Origin: Actinoplanes cyaneus
GTDB taxonomy: Bacteria; Actinomycetota; Actinomycetes; Mycobacteriales; Micromonosporaceae
NCBI RefSeq assembly: GCF_016862095.1
Contig: NZ_BOMH01000070.1
Location: 1-64,000 of the forward strand
Length of the DNA stretch: 64,000 bases
Direction: 5' to 3'
A model generated the notes under the pieces. That model saw only the letters and a program-made list of their open reading frames with translations, was not told where the DNA came from and did no database searches. Position numbers and translations under genes: made by a program. This document shows, piece by piece, positions 1-8,758 of the stretch; within the stretch, counting starts at the first letter, position 1; every line of letters begins with the position of its first letter.

Positions 1-1878
1 TCCGTCTCCGCGGCTCAGGCTGGGTCCGAGGCGGGGGCCGCTGGTGAGGTTCGTGCCGCGTCCGGTGACTTGGCGGACACGGCAGCGCCCGCGGCTGTTC
101 CCGAGGTGGACTGGAATCAGGTTGCCGACGGTCCGGCGGGGGAGCCGTATGACGACGAGCCGCCGTGGGACGAGGAACCCCCGGCCGACCTGGAGCCGCC
201 CGCTCCGCCGCGGCCGGGCCTGCCCCAGGTCCGGACGGTGTGGCAGGCGTTCGGGGCCAAGGACGCCAAGATCAAGGTGATGCAGAACAGCGGCATCGGC
301 CTGCACGACGTCGACGGCGACACCGTCTTCTTCCTCGCACCGACCCCTAGGTATGCGGAGCGCTTCCTCACCTACTCCGAGCTGATCACCACGGAGTTCG
401 CCAGTGAGCTCGGCGGGCGCTGGCAGATCCGCTGTGACGTCGGCGACGCGACCACCGAGCCGCCGTCCCGCAACGCGGCCCCGCGCAGCCGCCCGCCGTC
501 CACCGACCAGTCGGCCGCGCGGCGTATGCCCGCCGGCCGCGCCACGTCGTCGGCCTCCACGGCGCCCGAGCGCAACACCGGGCGTACGGAGTCGCGTCCG
601 TCCCGCCCGCAGCGCCCGGCCGCCGCCGACTCCGACGACGACTGGCCGGCCTCTGCTGCTCCGTCGTCTGCCGTCGCCCCGGAGCGGGGGGCTGTTCCCG
701 AGCGGGTGGCTGTTACCGACCGGGGGGCTGTTGCCGACCGGGAGTTCGTTCTCGAGCGGGAGGCCGCCTCCGAGCGAGGGCCGGCAGACTCCGACGCTTC
801 GGGCGGGCAGGGCGTTGCTGCGAGTTCCGGCGACGACACCGACTGGCCGGAGCCGGTCCGTCCGGGTTCAGTAGCCCCGCGCCCGGCGCCGGTCGTGGCG
901 GATGACGGCTGGCCCGAGCCGGTGAAGCCCGGTTCTGTGGCCCGGGCTGTTCCGGTCACTTCCGAGAGCCGGCCGACGCAGGCGGCCGCCTACTGGGGTG
1001 CGGACGCCTCGGCTTCTCCATCTGACCCCGGTCCGGTGCCGAGTTCCGCTGTGCGTCCGGAGCCCGTGCCCGAGGATCAGCCGGTTGTGACGCCCCCGGC
1101 GAACCCGGGCGTCGGTGCGCCGGGGTCCACGCCTTCGGCGGGCCGGCCGACCCCGGTCAGCGCCTCGGCGGGCGGATCGCCGTCGGTCAGCGCCGCCGCA
1201 TCGGGCGTGTCGTCACCCGCGGTGCCGTCCAGCTCGGGAAGTCAGGACGTGTCACCGGCTGCGGCTGCTCACGCGGTTGTTTCCGCCGCGGCGGCGTCCG
1301 TCCCCGCCGCGCCGGCGGGCCCGGCGGCTTCGGCGACGTCGGCCGGCCCGACACCTTCAATGGCGCCGACTGAGTCGGCGACGCGAGCAGCGTCGAGCGG
1401 CCCGTCAGCCCCGGCGTTGCCGTCGGCGGTTGCTCCGGCTCGTTCGGCTGCCCCGGCTGCCCCGGCTGCTCCGGCTGCCCCTGCTCGTTCGGCTGCGATG
1501 GAGGCGGCTCGGGCTGCCGCGGCTCGTGGTGGGAACACGATCCCCAGCAGCGGCCTGGCTGCCGCCCGTGCTGCTGCGGCCAACGCGGCCAAGGGTGTCT
1601 CTGGGCGTCCGGCTTCGCCGGGCGGGCCCGGAGCGGCTCCGGCGGCAGGCGGCGCGGGTGGGGGTTCGGCCTGGTCCGACGGCACTCCGATCGGCGAGGC
1701 GCCGTATGACCCGGAGTACGACGGGCCGCCCAGCGCCGCCGGATTCGAGGGCTTCGACCCGGGGGACGAGCCGCTCGACGAGGTGATCGACGAGAAGACG
1801 GCGCGCCAGAGCAGTGAGGAGCAGGCTTTCCAGCTGCTGCGTGATGCTTTCGGCGCCGAGAAGATCGGCGAGGTGTAA
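1..1878 (+). CDS. dnaX: DNA polymerase III subunit gamma/tau, C-terminal part (5' end outside window)
   Basis: The reading frame is open from base 1, so the ATPase (clamp-loader) half lies upstream of the window and this is the tau-specific C-terminal part. Residues about 79-145 counted from position 1 (from VRTVWQAFGAKDAKIKV through FLAPTPRYAERFL) form the conserved domain that actinobacterial DnaX carries after the collar. It is followed by roughly 400 residues of low-complexity Ala/Pro/Ser linker. The last 30 residues (ending LLRDAFGAEKIGEV) are ordered-looking again and match the actinobacterial DnaX tail. The order dnaX-ybaB-recR supports the call. The linker contains two near-identical WPEPV(R/K)PGSVA segments and several ERG/DRG repeats. 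The identity rests on context and the C-terminal domain because the Walker motifs are not in view. Confidence 0.85.
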   Translation, partial: SVSAAQAGSEAGAAGEVRAASGDLADTAAPAAVPEVDWNQVADGPAGEPYDDEPPWDEEPPADLEPPAPPRPGLPQVRTVWQAFGAKDAKIKVMQNSGIGLHDVDGDTVFFLAPTPRYAERFLTYSELITTEFASELGGRWQIRCDVGDATTEPPSRNAAPRSRPPSTDQSAARRMPAGRATSSASTAPERNTGRTESRPSRPQRPAAADSDDDWPASAAPSSAVAPERGAVPERVAVTDRGAVADREFVLEREAASERGPADSDASGGQGVAASSGDDTDWPEPVRPGSVAPRPAPVVADDGWPEPVKPGSVARAVPVTSESRPTQAAAYWGADASASPSDPGPVPSSAVRPEPVPEDQPVVTPPANPGVGAPGSTPSAGRPTPVSASAGGSPSVSAAASGVSSPAVPSSSGSQDVSPAAAAHAVVSAAAASVPAAPAGPAASATSAGPTPSMAPTESATRAASSGPSAPALPSAVAPARSAAPAAPAAPAAPARSAAMEAARAAAARGGNTIPSSGLAAARAAAANAAKGVSGRPASPGGPGAAPAAGGAGGGSAWSDGTPIGEAPYDPEYDGPPSAAGFEGFDPGDEPLDEVIDEKTARQSSEEQAFQLLRDAFGAEKIGEV

Positions 1879-2392
1879 CGACCGGGGAGCGCGCGGGACC
1901 CGCCCGAAGGCCCGGGAGCCGGCCGAACGCCGGGAACGGTCCAAGCGACCGGGAGCCGACCGGCCGCCGAGCGGCGGCCGGCGAGGTGGCGGTCCGGCGG
2001 CAGTGGCGCTCGGACGGGGAGTGGCGGCGGTGCAGCGCGTGGCGGCCGGCTCGCCACCCGAACGCCCGGGACTGAGCGGTGTCGGCGGCGGGTGGCGGGC
2101 GGTGGCTGTGCGCTGGTTTCCGGTCGGCTCGGGCGAGCCAACGGGGTGCGGCGTGCGCGTTTGCCGCCGGGGCTGTTCCCGGTGGGCGCGGGCCGGGCTG
2201 ACGCCGTACGGGAGAAGCAGGAAAGAGCGACCACGCCGCAGCCCGGAAGCAGGCCGTGGACCGCGGCGCGACGATGCGCTGACCGGGAACCGGCGGCGCG
2301 GCGGCTACGCTGGCGGCGGTTGACGAGACGCCCGTCCGGGAATTGACGGCGGTCGTCCAGCAGGTGTTGATGACTACTTGAGGAGCAATGCG
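1879..2392. other. 514-bp non-coding gap between dnaX and ybaB with a 20-bp palindrome
   Basis: No convincing gene is seen between dnaX and ybaB. At 1961-1980 there is an inverted repeat with 9-bp arms around a 2-nt centre (CGGCCGCCG, AG, CGGCGGCCG), which could terminate or process the dnaX transcript although no T-run follows. Two TTGACG hexamers lie near the right end (about 2321 and 2343) and could be -35 boxes for ybaB-recR, but I cannot pair them with a good -10 sequence. The rest looks unstructured. Confidence 0.4.
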
Positions 2393-2716
2393 ATGCGCCC
2401 CGGTGCACAGCCGAACATGCAGCAGCTGATGAAGCAGGCGCAGAAGATGCAGGAGCAGGTCGCGAAGGCTCAGGCCGAGCTGGCCGAGGCCGAGCTGACC
2501 GGGACTGCCGGCGGCGGCCTGGTGACGGTCACGGTGACCGGGCTGGGGGAGTACAAGGCCGTGAAGATCGACCCGAAGGCGGTCGACGCGGATGACGTGG
2601 AGACGCTGGAGGATCTGGTGCTCGCCGCGATCCACAATGCGGCCGAGGCGCAGCGGGAGCTGGCCGAGCAGAAGATGGGTCCGGCGACCGGCGGCCTCTC
2701 CTTGCCGGGGTTCTGA
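2393..2716 (+). CDS. ybaB: YbaB/EbfC family nucleoid-associated protein
   Basis: This 107-residue protein belongs to the YbaB/EbfC family of small dimeric DNA-binding, nucleoid-associated proteins, which are usually encoded between dnaX and recR. The N-terminal helix (MQQLMKQAQKMQEQVAKAQ), the central strand segment (GLVTVTVTGLGEYKAVKIDP) and the acidic DADDVETLEDLVLAAI helix are the family hallmarks. I chose the ATG at 2393 because GAGGAG at 2380-2385 lies 7 nt upstream; a TTG at 2378 in the same frame would put the start inside that ribosome binding site. It ends 4 nt before recR, so the two are probably co-transcribed and may share a role in replication and repair. Confidence 0.93.
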   Translation: MRPGAQPNMQQLMKQAQKMQEQVAKAQAELAEAELTGTAGGGLVTVTVTGLGEYKAVKIDPKAVDADDVETLEDLVLAAIHNAAEAQRELAEQKMGPATGGLSLPGF

Positions 2717-2720
2717 TCTC

Positions 2721-3314
2721 GTGTATGAGGGTGCCATTCAGGACCTGATCGATGAGCTGGGCCGGCTGCCGGGCGTCGGCCCGAAGTCGGCTCAGCGCAT
2801 CGCGTTCCACGTCCTGTCCGCTGATCCGGCCGATGTGAACCGGTTGTCCTCGGCGCTGCGTAAGGTGAAGGAGTTGGTGCGGTTCTGCACCACCTGTTTC
2901 AACGTGGCCGAGTCGGAGCAGTGCCGCGTCTGCCGCGACACGCGCCGCACCAATGAGGTGTTGTGCGTGGTCGAGGAGCCGAAGGATGTCGTCGCGATCG
3001 AGCGGACCGGCGAGTTCCGCGGGAGGTACCACGTGCTCGGCGGGGCGATCAACCCGCTGGAGGGCATCGGGCCGGACAATCTGAAGATCCGTGAGTTGCT
3101 GATCCGTCTGGGCACCGGGGAGGTCAAGGAACTGATCCTGGCGACCGATCCGAATACCGAGGGGGAGGCGACGGCGACCTATCTGGCGCTGCTCGTGAAG
3201 CCGATGGGTATTGCGGTGACCCGGTTGGCGAGCGGGCTGCCGGTCGGCGGTGATCTGGAGTACGCGGACGAAATCACCCTCGGTCGGGCATTCGAGGGCC
3301 GTCGGGCGGTTTAG
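2721..3314 (+). CDS. recR: Recombination mediator protein RecR
   Basis: RecR works with RecO (and RecF) to load RecA on SSB-coated single-stranded DNA in gap repair. The 197-residue length is normal. In order there is a helix-hairpin-helix (LGRLPGVGPKSAQRIAFH, residues about 13-30), a four-cysteine zinc finger (CTTCFNVAESEQCRVC) and a Toprim domain with VVEEPKDVVAIE and the acidic ATDPNTEGEATA segment. The GTG at 2721 gives the family-typical start (V/M)YEGAIQDLIDELGRLPG; upstream in-frame codons overlap ybaB and encode nothing RecR-like. No strong separate ribosome binding site is visible, which fits translational coupling to ybaB. Confidence 0.96.
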   Translation: MYEGAIQDLIDELGRLPGVGPKSAQRIAFHVLSADPADVNRLSSALRKVKELVRFCTTCFNVAESEQCRVCRDTRRTNEVLCVVEEPKDVVAIERTGEFRGRYHVLGGAINPLEGIGPDNLKIRELLIRLGTGEVKELILATDPNTEGEATATYLALLVKPMGIAVTRLASGLPVGGDLEYADEITLGRAFEGRRAV

Positions 3315-3733
3315 AAGTGCAGAATTTACATGCGGTAACGCCGAAGTAACGTGATGCAAGCAGTTTGGCCCGGATTGGCTACTTGCGAGCCCCTTACGCG
3401 GTACCTTCCGTTTGTTCGGCGTCTAGGTCACGGTGACATCACGAGGGAGACACGGAAGCATCCGCGTGCGGTCGGTGAGCTTGACCCGAGCACCGCACTA
3501 GGTGAATGTTCCTCTCGATGGCGGCCACACCCGCCATCAGGTGCCCTCGTGGCCCCGGCCCGATCGTGGCCGGATGCGACGGGGGCCGGCACTCGAGGCA
3601 TGCGATAACCGATCGGTTTACCGCCGGCAGCGTGGGCCATCGTCTCCGGGTCGTGGGAGCTTCCGTGCCACGCGCCTGAAGGCCGTGGACTCTTCGCTGC
3701 TGGGTGGTGGCCGGGAGAGGACCGGCGAAACAG
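3315..3733. other. 419-bp intergenic region ahead of the oligopeptide transporter
   Basis: No gene is seen. The left part is unusually AT-rich for this genome and is the likely promoter zone of the peptide-transporter operon. A short perfect inverted repeat GTGA-CA-TCAC sits at 3433-3442 and could be an operator. I could not identify a -35/-10 pair with confidence. Confidence 0.35.
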
Positions 3734-4741
3734 ATGTCGCTTGGCCCAGAAGCGTCGGTCACCGACGAGGAGTCGGCACTGACGGCCGACGCGGCTGAAG
3801 TGCGGGGGCCCGCCGAGAAGGCGATCGCCGGCCGCTCGCTGAAGCAGATCGCGTGGCGCCGCCTGAAGAAGGACAAGGTGGCTCTCGGTGGCGCCTGCGT
3901 CGTCATCTTCCTGATTCTGATCGCGATCCTGGCGCCGCTGCTCACGAAGTGGTTCGGCCATCCGATCGACGAGTTCCACAACGAGACGCTCGACCCGACC
4001 TTCGGTACGCCGAAGGGCGCGTTCGGCGGCATCAGCACGGAATTCCTCTTCGGTGTCGAGCCGGACTCCGGGCGGGACATCTTCAGCCGGGTCCTCTACG
4101 GCGCCCAGACGTCGCTGACTGTCGCTTTCCTCTCCGCGCTGGTCTCCACGATTCTCGGCGTGATCTTCGGGCTGGCGGCCGGCTTCCTCGGCGGCTGGGT
4201 CGACGCCACGATCAGCCGGGTGATGGACTTCCTGCTCGCCTTCCCCCAGTTGCTCTTCTCGATCGCACTGGTCTCGGTCCTGCCGTACGAGATGTTGGGT
4301 CTCAACGCCCGATGGTCGCGCGTGGCGGTGCTGGTCTGTGTCATCGGCTTCTTCGGCTGGCCGTACATCGGCCGGATCGTCCGCGGGCAGACGCTGTCGT
4401 TGCGTGAGCGTGAGTTCGTCGAGGCGGCCCGCAGCATGGGCGCGCGCTCGCCGCGGATCCTGATGCGGGAGCTGCTGCCGAACCTGGCGGCGCCGATCCT
4501 CGTGTACACCACGCTGATCATCCCGACGAACATCCTGACCGAGGCCGCACTCAGCTTCCTCGGTGTCGGCATCCCGCCGCCCAACCCGTCGTGGGGCGGC
4601 ATGCTCTCGTCGGCGGTCCCGGTCTACCAGATCGACCCGATGTTCATGATCATCCCCGGCACGTTGATCTTCATTACCGTCCTGGCCTTCAACCTCTTCG
4701 GTGACGGCCTGCGTGACGCGCTCGACCCGAAGGCCCGCTGA
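3734..4741 (+). CDS. Oligopeptide/dipeptide ABC transporter permease, OppC/DppC type
   Basis: This is an integral membrane subunit of a peptide-type ABC importer. A cytoplasmic N-terminus leads into the OppC_N segment (LKQIAWRRLKKDKVALGG) and first transmembrane helix, then a large extracytoplasmic loop, then the BPD_transp_1 domain with about five further helices. The EAA loop that docks the ATPases is clear (REFVEAARSMGARSPRILM). The ATG at 3734 gives MSLGPEAS; an upstream GTG at 3704 is possible but less likely. Placing the C-type permease first, ahead of the binding protein, is unusual: most opp/dpp operons run binding protein-B-C-D-F. The transported peptide or other solute cannot be told from sequence. 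Confidence 0.92.
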   Translation: MSLGPEASVTDEESALTADAAEVRGPAEKAIAGRSLKQIAWRRLKKDKVALGGACVVIFLILIAILAPLLTKWFGHPIDEFHNETLDPTFGTPKGAFGGISTEFLFGVEPDSGRDIFSRVLYGAQTSLTVAFLSALVSTILGVIFGLAAGFLGGWVDATISRVMDFLLAFPQLLFSIALVSVLPYEMLGLNARWSRVAVLVCVIGFFGWPYIGRIVRGQTLSLREREFVEAARSMGARSPRILMRELLPNLAAPILVYTTLIIPTNILTEAALSFLGVGIPPPNPSWGGMLSSAVPVYQIDPMFMIIPGTLIFITVLAFNLFGDGLRDALDPKAR

Positions 4742-4815
4742 TCCCTGGCGGTAGCTGGAACATCGCATGTTTCGCGGACCGCTTGGTTCCGCTGTTCGAG
4801 GAGGTAGGAGTACAG

Positions 4816-6600
4816 GTGTCAAGGAAGACTAGGGCGATAGCCGCGGCTGGCGTCGCGCTCGCACTCGGCCTCACGACCGCCGCTTGTGGCGGTTCCAAGA
4901 GCGACGACAACAAGACCAGCGGCTCCGGCAACGGCAAGTCCGCCTACAACGCCGCGATCACCAGCGTGGTCAACCCGTCCACCACCAAGGGCGGCACGCT
5001 GAACCTGTGGAGCGCGCAGGACGCCGACTTCTGGGACCCGGCGCGTGGCTACTACGCGTTCGTGTGGAACCTGAACCGGCTCTACACCCGCAAGCTGGTC
5101 GACTACGCGTCAGCGCCGGAGAAGCCCGGTCTGGAGCTCCAGCCCGACCTCGCCTCCGCGTTGCCGGAGATCAGCGCGGACAAGAAGACCTACACGTTCA
5201 AGCTGAAGAGCGGTATCAAGTTCGACGACGGCACGCCGATCACGTCGAAGGACATCAAGTACGGCATCGAGCGCATCTTCGCGCAGGACGTGCTGCCGGG
5301 CGGCCCGGTCTACCTGATCGACATCCTCGACCAGGGCCAGGGCTACAAGGGTCCGTACAAGGACACCGACCCGAACAAGCTGGGTCTGAAGACCGTCGAG
5401 ACGCCGGACGACTCGACGATCGTCTTCCACCTGAAGGAGCCGAAGTCCGACTTCCTCTACCTGCTGGCCATGCCGGGCGCCGGCCCGGTGCCGCAGAAGC
5501 GGGACAAGGGCGCGCAGTACAACGCGGCGCCGGCCTCCTCCGGCCCGTACATGTTCAAGGAAGGCAGCATCCAGCCCGGTAAGGGCGCGATGTGGGTGCG
5601 CAACCCGAACTGGGACGCCTCCACGGACACCATCCGCAAGGCGCTGCCGGACCAGATCAACCTGACGGTCACCACCAACGCCGAGGACATGGACAGCCGG
5701 CTCATCGCCGGCACCGCGGACCTCGACGTCGGCCAGACCGGTGTGCAGGCCGCCTCGCGGACCAAGATCCTTCAGGACCCGACGCTGAAGGCGAACGCGG
5801 ACACCCCGACCACGGGCTTCATCCGCTACGCCGCGCTTAGCACCAACGTCGCTCCGTTCGACAACATCGACTGCCGCAAGGCGGTCATCTACGCCGCCGA
5901 CCCGACCTCGCTGCAGACCGCGCGTGGCGGCCCGATCGCGGGTGGCGACATCGGCACCAGCATGCTGCCGCCGAACATCGCGGGCTCGGACACCAAGTAC
6001 GACCCGTTCAACCGGCTCCAGGGCAAGCCGCAGGCGGAGGAGGCCAAGAAGGCCCTCACCGCGTGTGGCAAGCCGAACGGCTTCGACACCAAGATCGCCG
6101 TTCGTAACAACAAGCCGGCCGAGGTCAAGACCGCCGAGGCGCTGCAGGCCGCGCTGAAGGCCGTGGGCATCAACGCCGCGATCGAGCAGTACGACGGTGG
6201 CAACATCTCCTCCGTCATCGGTGCGCCCGACAACGTCAAGTCCAAGGGCTACGGCATCGAGATCGCCGGCTGGGGCGCCGACTACCCGACCGGCTCGGGT
6301 TACCTGCAGCCGCTGGCGGACAGCCGCTTCATCCTGAACAACGGCAACTACAACCTGCCGCTGATCAAGGACACGTCGATCGACGCCCTGTTCGACCAGG
6401 CCGCGGGCGAGACCGACGCCACCAAGGCGGCGGACGTCTACTCGCAGATCAACCACAAGATCATGGAGGGTGCGTACTACCTGCCCTTCGTGGTCGACAA
6501 GGCGCTCAACTACCGCAACCCGCGGCTGACGAACGTCTACATCCACGACGCTTTCGGCATGGTCGACTTCCAGGCCCTCGGCGTCAGCGACGGCAAGTAA
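4816..6600 (+). CDS. Family 5 extracellular solute-binding lipoprotein (OppA/DppA type)
   Basis: This is the substrate-capturing component of the importer, anchored on the outer face of the membrane. The N-terminus is a lipoprotein signal peptide with lipobox LTTAAC (Cys about residue 24) followed by a Gly/Ser/Lys/Asp linker. The 594-residue length and the DIKYGIERIF, SGPYMFKEGS and YNLPLIKD type segments fit the SBP_bac_5 family, which binds peptides but also nickel, sugars or antibiotics. The GTG at 4816 is chosen because a purine-rich site (GAGGTAGGAG, 4801-4810) precedes it and the signal peptide then begins normally. It is followed by strong hairpins (6653-6704) that probably lift its mRNA level above that of the downstream permease and ATPase genes. 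Confidence 0.93.
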   Translation: MSRKTRAIAAAGVALALGLTTAACGGSKSDDNKTSGSGNGKSAYNAAITSVVNPSTTKGGTLNLWSAQDADFWDPARGYYAFVWNLNRLYTRKLVDYASAPEKPGLELQPDLASALPEISADKKTYTFKLKSGIKFDDGTPITSKDIKYGIERIFAQDVLPGGPVYLIDILDQGQGYKGPYKDTDPNKLGLKTVETPDDSTIVFHLKEPKSDFLYLLAMPGAGPVPQKRDKGAQYNAAPASSGPYMFKEGSIQPGKGAMWVRNPNWDASTDTIRKALPDQINLTVTTNAEDMDSRLIAGTADLDVGQTGVQAASRTKILQDPTLKANADTPTTGFIRYAALSTNVAPFDNIDCRKAVIYAADPTSLQTARGGPIAGGDIGTSMLPPNIAGSDTKYDPFNRLQGKPQAEEAKKALTACGKPNGFDTKIAVRNNKPAEVKTAEALQAALKAVGINAAIEQYDGGNISSVIGAPDNVKSKGYGIEIAGWGADYPTGSGYLQPLADSRFILNNGNYNLPLIKDTSIDALFDQAAGETDATKAADVYSQINHKIMEGAYYLPFVVDKALNYRNPRLTNVYIHDAFGMVDFQALGVSDGK

Positions 6601-6652
6601 CCAGTCCTGATCGCATCGGGTAATTCGAAGGGTTGGTGAAGGCCGCCCGCGG

Positions 6653-6704
6653 CGGGCGGGCGCCGGTTCACTCCGGCGCCCGCCCGTCGTTCGGCCGAAC
6701 GACG
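6653..6704 (+). promoter_or_regulatory. Tandem hairpins between the binding-protein and permease genes
   Basis: A perfect 14-bp stem (6653-6666 with 6673-6686, 6-nt loop TTCACT) is followed directly by a perfect 20-bp palindrome (6685-6704, core CGTTCGGCCGAACG) whose last base is the G of the next gene's GTG start. No T-tract follows. Such structures downstream of binding-protein genes in ABC operons commonly stabilise the upstream mRNA or cause partial termination. The second palindrome could also be an operator or hide the oppB start, which has no visible ribosome binding site. Confidence 0.6.
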
Positions 6705-7705
6705 TGGTGGCTTATCTCATCCGGCGGCTGATCAACGCCGTCCTGACGCTGCTCGTGGTCACGCTCGTGACTTTCGGCATCTTCTTCATGGTTCCGAAGC
6801 TCACCGGTAGCGACCCGGCGTTGCTCTACATCGGTAAGACCGCCGACAAGGTCGCGGTCGAGGGCATCCGGGAGAAGATGGGCCTCAGCGACCCGATCCT
6901 GGTGCAGTACGGCAAGTTCCTCAAAGGCATCGTGGCAGGCCGCGACTACGCGAACGGCCCGGATGTCCAGCACTGCGACGCCCCGTGCCTCGGTTACTCC
7001 TTCAAGACCGAGCAGGAGGTGACCCCGCTCCTGATGGACGATCTGCCGGTGACGCTCTCGCTGGCACTGGGCGCGGCGATCCTCTGGTTGATCGGCGGTG
7101 TCACGGCGGGTGTTATCTCGGCGTTGCGGAAGGGATCGATACCCGACCGGGCGGTGATGTTCATTGCCCTGGCCGGCGTCTCGCTGCCCATCTACTTCAC
7201 CGGCCTGCTCTCCAAACAGATCTTCGTGAACTGGCTCGGCTGGCTGCCGGAGGGCAACTACGTGCCGTTCCTGGAGAGTCCCAGCGAATGGTTCATCCAG
7301 ATGCTGCTGCCCTGGATCACGCTGGCTTTCCTCTTCGCCGCCACCTACGCCCGCCTGACCCGGGCGAACATGCTGGAGACGCTGGGCGAGGACTACATCC
7401 GCACGGCGCGGGCCAAGGGCCTGACCGAGCGGATCGTGATCGGCAAGCATGCGCTGCGATCGGGTCTGACCCCGATCGTCACGATCTTCGGTCTCGACCT
7501 CGGCGCGCTGCTCGGCGGCGCGGTCCTCACCGAAGCCGTCTTCAACCTGCGCGGTCTGGGCTATCAGGCCCTCCAGGCGATCCGCGGCAACGACCTGCCG
7601 GTGATCCTGGGCGTCACGATGATCGCCGCGTTCTTCATCGTCATCGCGAACCTGGTTGTCGACCTGGTTTACAGCGCCATCGACCCGCGCGTGCGGCTGG
7701 GCTGA
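6704..7705 (+). CDS. Oligopeptide/dipeptide ABC transporter permease, OppB/DppB type
   Basis: This is the second membrane subunit of the importer, 333 residues. The first transmembrane helix (LIRRLINAVLTLLVVTLVTF) starts right at the N-terminus as in OppB/DppB proteins, followed by an extracytoplasmic domain and the BPD_transp_1 domain. The EAA loop is EDYIRTARAKGLTERIVIG. It ends IDPRVRLG, a typical OppB C-terminus. The start is GTG at 6704 (a second GTG follows at 6707); neither has a Shine-Dalgarno sequence and the codon touches a 20-bp palindrome, so translation may be structure-controlled. The oppD-like gene follows 11 nt downstream with a good ribosome binding site. Confidence 0.93.
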   Translation: MVAYLIRRLINAVLTLLVVTLVTFGIFFMVPKLTGSDPALLYIGKTADKVAVEGIREKMGLSDPILVQYGKFLKGIVAGRDYANGPDVQHCDAPCLGYSFKTEQEVTPLLMDDLPVTLSLALGAAILWLIGGVTAGVISALRKGSIPDRAVMFIALAGVSLPIYFTGLLSKQIFVNWLGWLPEGNYVPFLESPSEWFIQMLLPWITLAFLFAATYARLTRANMLETLGEDYIRTARAKGLTERIVIGKHALRSGLTPIVTIFGLDLGALLGGAVLTEAVFNLRGLGYQALQAIRGNDLPVILGVTMIAAFFIVIANLVVDLVYSAIDPRVRLG

Positions 7706-7716
7706 GGAGAGAGCGA

Positions 7717-8739
7717 ATGTCACGCCCATTCCTCGAGGTCAAGGATCTCAACGTCCGGTTCGAGACGGACGACGGCATCGTGCAGGCGGTCACCGACTCG
7801 TCGTTCTCGCTGGAGGCCGGCAAGACGCTCGGCATCGTCGGCGAGTCCGGCTCCGGCAAGAGCGTCACCTCGCTGGCCCTGCTGGGCCTGCACCGGACCC
7901 GCAGCAACGCGAAGGTCACCGGCGAGATCTGGCTGGACGAGCAGGAACTGGTCAGCGCCTCCGACGCCGACGTCCGCGGCCTGCGCGGCGGCAAGATGTC
8001 GATGATCTTCCAGGACCCGCTGAGCGCGATGCACCCGTACTTCACCGTCGGGTCGCAGATCGTCGAGGCGTACCGGGTGCACCACCCCGGGGTGAACAAG
8101 AAGGTGGCCCGGGAACGGGCGATCGACATGCTCGCCCGGGTCGGCATCCCGCAGCCGGCGCGCCGCTTCAACGACTACGCCCACCAGTTCTCGGGGGGTA
8201 TGCGTCAGCGCGCGATGATCGCGATGGCGCTGGTCAACGACCCGAAGCTGCTGATCGCCGACGAGCCGACCACGGCTCTGGACGTGACCGTGCAGGCGCA
8301 GATCCTGGACCTGATCCGGGATCTGCAGGCCGAGTTCGGCTCCGCGGTCATCATGATCACGCACGACCTCGGCGTGGTGGCCGAGCTGGCCGACGAGGTC
8401 CTGGTGATGTACGGCGGCAAGGTGATCGAGAAGGGCCCGACGATCGACCTGTTCCAGCGGCCGCAGCACCCGTACACCTGGGGTCTGCTCGGCTCGATGC
8501 CGCGCCTGGACCGGGAGGTCAGGGATCGGCTCATCCCGGTCAAGGGCTCGCCGCCCAGCCTGATCAACCTGCCGTCGGGCTGCGCCTTCCACCCGCGCTG
8601 CCCGTACGCGGGCCGTAACGGCGACCGGTCGTTCACCGAGGTTCCGGTGCTGACCGGCGGGGTGCACTCGGTCGCCTGCCACATGCCGCCGGAGGAGCGC
8701 AACAGGCTCTTCCAGGAAGACATCGCACCGAACCTCTGA
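7717..8739 (+). CDS. Oligopeptide ABC transporter ATP-binding protein, OppD/DppD type
   Basis: This cytoplasmic ATPase subunit powers uptake and pairs with the OppF-type protein encoded next. In the 340-residue product I see Walker A GESGSGKS (about residues 43-50), signature FSGGMRQR, Walker B LLIADEPTTALD and the H-loop MITHDLGVV. A C-terminal oligo_HPY domain with conserved cysteines (SGCAFHPRCPYA, SVACHMPP) may hold an iron-sulfur cluster as in other family members. The ATG at 7717 follows GAGGAGAGAG at 7704-7713. Confidence 0.95.
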   Translation: MSRPFLEVKDLNVRFETDDGIVQAVTDSSFSLEAGKTLGIVGESGSGKSVTSLALLGLHRTRSNAKVTGEIWLDEQELVSASDADVRGLRGGKMSMIFQDPLSAMHPYFTVGSQIVEAYRVHHPGVNKKVARERAIDMLARVGIPQPARRFNDYAHQFSGGMRQRAMIAMALVNDPKLLIADEPTTALDVTVQAQILDLIRDLQAEFGSAVIMITHDLGVVAELADEVLVMYGGKVIEKGPTIDLFQRPQHPYTWGLLGSMPRLDREVRDRLIPVKGSPPSLINLPSGCAFHPRCPYAGRNGDRSFTEVPVLTGGVHSVACHMPPEERNRLFQEDIAPNL

Positions 8740-8758
8740 GCGGGGAAGAGAGAGAACC

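Noticed and set aside
1814..2346. Open frames in the dnaX-ybaB gap
   Set aside because: Arg/Gly/Pro-rich translations, no plausible start site, and overlap with a palindrome; treated as non-coding.
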